The notes under the pieces are model-generated. The model worked only from the letters and a program-made list of their open reading frames with translations, had not been told where the DNA came from and ran no database searches. From the NCBI RefSeq assembly GCF_052060035.1, contig NZ_JBPOEA010000016.1:8505-72504 (forward strand): a stretch of 64,000 bases of DNA, in the 5' to 3' direction. This document shows, piece by piece, positions 62,711 to 64,000 of this stretch. Made by a program: the position numbers and the translations under genes. The DNA is from Fodinibius sp052060035. GTDB taxonomy: Bacteria > Bacteroidota > Rhodothermia > Balneolales > Balneolaceae. How positions within the stretch are numbered: position 1 is the stretch's first letter; the number at the start of each line of letters is the position of its first letter.

Positions 62711-63445
62711 ATGCAAGCGTTATTCTTTTTGATAATACAAGCACAAATGGATACAACAGCAGCTGATACATTAAGTTTAGCTGCAGAACAGCAAAGCATG
62801 TCGATGTTGGAATTGCTGGCCGAAGGGGGCGTGCTCATGATTCCGTTGTTTATTCTCTCCTTGGTGGCGGTTTATGTTATTGCCGAGCGTTGGCGCTCAT
62901 TAAATAATGCACGAGTAGAAGTTGATGGTTTTTTACGAACGGTCGAAAGCATGCTTAAAGACGGAGATCGTCAACGGGCTTTAACCTACTGTGATGGTAT
63001 CGATAAGCCGCTGGCGCGTATTCTTAAGGCTGGCATCCGCAGGCTGGGAAGGTCCATACGGGATATTGAGGATGCCATCGGAAATGCAGGCAAGAAGGAG
63101 ATTTATCATCTGGAAAAACGCATGAACTGGCTGGCAACCATTGCCGGTGTCGCCCCTTTGATAGGGTTTACCGGAACGGTCACAGGAATGATTGAGGCTT
63201 TTATGGATATTCAGTCGCTCCAGGGAAATGTGAATCCAAGTGTGTTGGCCGGCGGTATTTGGGAGGCATTGATTACCACGGCAACGGGATTGATCGTAGG
63301 TATTATTGCTTATGGGTTTTATAACTTCTTGCTTGGCAAGATAAATAGAATGGTTCATGAGCTGGAAAATGCATCCGCTGATTTCATAGACCTGCTGCAG
63401 TCGCCGTCAAACAAGAAAGAAAAAGAACATGAGAAGGTAGGATAA
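62711..63445 (+). CDS. MotA/TolQ/ExbB proton channel family protein
   Basis: A 244-residue membrane protein with the TolQ/ExbB fold: a first hydrophobic segment (MLELLAEGGVLMIPLFILSLVAVYVI), then LATIAGVAPLIGFTGTVTGMIEAFM and LITTATGLIVGIIAYGFYN. With the ExbD-type protein it forms the proton-driven motor for outer-membrane processes. Stop and next ATG share the A (TAATG). TolQ or ExbB is not separable by sequence alone. Confidence 0.9.
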   Translation: MQALFFLIIQAQMDTTAADTLSLAAEQQSMSMLELLAEGGVLMIPLFILSLVAVYVIAERWRSLNNARVEVDGFLRTVESMLKDGDRQRALTYCDGIDKPLARILKAGIRRLGRSIRDIEDAIGNAGKKEIYHLEKRMNWLATIAGVAPLIGFTGTVTGMIEAFMDIQSLQGNVNPSVLAGGIWEALITTATGLIVGIIAYGFYNFLLGKINRMVHELENASADFIDLLQSPSNKKEKEHEKVG

Positions 63446-63855
63446 TGGATTTTAGAAAAGATGATGAACGCATGGAGCCACTGACGCTTTTTTCACAGTC
63501 GTCATTGACCGACATCGTATTACTGCTCCTTATTTTCTTCTTGTTAACGTCATCGTTTGTTACCAATTTTGGGATTAAAGTTAACATCCCGAAAGCGGAA
63601 ACCGGTGCACAAACAGAATCTCAGTTCATCACCGTGGCGGTAACAAAAGATGGTCAATTTTATGTTGACGGTGAACCTACCAGCAGCGGAATGTTAGCCT
63701 CGGCACTGCGCGAAGCCCGAGGAAATAAATCGGAGGCTACACTTGTTCTGCGAGCGGATAAAGATGCTATTATTGATAATGCCGTACGTGTCATGAACAT
63801 TGCAAAGGCACTGAATTTGAAAATCATAATGGCCACAGAACAGGCATCTCGCTAA
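63445..63855 (+). CDS. ExbD/TolR-family protein
   Basis: A 136-residue protein with one N-terminal transmembrane segment bearing D24 (SLTDIVLLLLIFFLLTS), the proton-carrying aspartate. The rest is periplasmic, ADKDAIIDNAVRVMNIAKALNLKIIMAT. It directly follows the proton-channel gene (1-nt overlap). Confidence 0.9.
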   Translation: MDFRKDDERMEPLTLFSQSSLTDIVLLLLIFFLLTSSFVTNFGIKVNIPKAETGAQTESQFITVAVTKDGQFYVDGEPTSSGMLASALREARGNKSEATLVLRADKDAIIDNAVRVMNIAKALNLKIIMATEQASR

Positions 63856-63870
63856 GACAGCGACACCTTT

Positions 63871-64000
63871 ATGGAGCAACCTGTATTCAATAACGAAGAA
63901 GATCGTTTTGCCCTTGCTGTAACAGGAGGGATACACGTTGCTATGTTTATAGTATTTCTGCTGTATACCTTTTCGATTGAGACCAATGTTCGTCCTTCAT
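63871..64000 (+). CDS. N-terminal part of a TonB/TolA-type energy transducer (3' end outside window)
   Basis: Starts at ATG 63871, 15 nt after the ExbD/TolR stop, and runs off the window. The 43 visible residues include a hydrophobic segment, HVAMFIVFLLYTFSIE, after a short charged N-terminus. Context after TolQ/TolR strongly favours TolA or TonB. Confidence 0.65.
   Translation, partial: MEQPVFNNEEDRFALAVTGGIHVAMFIVFLLYTFSIETNVRPS

Noticed and set aside
1..64000. CRISPR array, tRNA or rRNA genes
   Set aside because: No regularly spaced direct repeats and no tRNA- or rRNA-like segments were noticed on reading; a covariance-model search would be decisive.

Overview
The window is a dense bacterial chromosome segment of moderate GC. 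Gene content points to the Bacteroidota/Rhodothermota/Balneolota side, and Balneolota is my best guess. The evidence is an alpha-oxoamine synthase of the type linked to sphingo- or sulfonolipids, ComB, DUF4920, DUF3365 and DUF456 proteins, HU-like/SPOR proteins beside TolQ/TolR, weak Shine-Dalgarno sites and many TonB/OMP-style proteins. No 16S rRNA, tRNA or phylogenetic marker was tested, so the assignment is an inference. No prophage, CRISPR array, classical IS element or defence island is visible.

Layout. 0-8.5 kb: MBL-fold hydrolase, mannose-1-P guanylyltransferase, a PhoB/PhoR pair with a small ORF behind it, the TrkA/TrkH K+ uptake operon, RuvA/RuvC. 8.5-16 kb: alanine symporter, DinB protein, CoaX, MarC, a GAF-type methionine sulfoxide reductase homologue, DUF4920, an M20 lipoprotein peptidase, a methyltransferase. 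16-16.7 kb: a lone GIY-YIG nuclease gene bracketed by inverted copies of a palindromic repeat. 16.7-24 kb: ABC exporter pair, small secreted proteins, a collagen-like lipoprotein, UvrA, CPBP protease. 24-38.9 kb: PLP decarboxylase, AONS/SPT-like acyltransferase, a degenerate DEAD-box protein, second CPBP protease, a degenerate SRAP/YedK protein, MscS, SecG, LLM oxidoreductase, heme protein, Lin1944-like SDR, a broken MFS gene, MnmE, POT peptide transporter. 39-51 kb: all four histidine-degradation enzymes (HutU, HutH, HutI, HutG) on the + strand, interleaved with transporters, a class III nucleotide cyclase, an OMP and pseudogene fragments. 51-64 kb: SRPBCC protein, Mrp, GcvT, then an overlapping ComB-FtsK-LolA-UPF0104 run, an OMP barrel followed by two HU-like genes, and TolQ-TolR-TonB/TolA at the edge.

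How the genes work together. Histidine can be taken to glutamate plus formamide by HutH, HutU, HutI and HutG, with POT and MFS transporters nearby as possible importers. The 53-64 kb block is an envelope and division cluster: FtsK, LolA, the SPOR/HU proteins and Tol components. ComB and the AONS/SPT-like enzyme could both serve a sulfonolipid route, but that is speculation.

Most notable. (1) A GIY-YIG gene boxed by REP-like palindromes in inverted orientation, a possible mobile or REP-propagating unit. (2) A full-length DEAD-box fold in which every catalytic motif is altered. (3) An SRAP protein lacking all four active-site residues. (4) A membrane protein joining a cytoplasmic HU-like domain to a periplasmic SPOR domain. 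(5) A nucleotide cyclase starting 2 nt after hutI. (6) Two decaying genes and one truncated VOC fragment.
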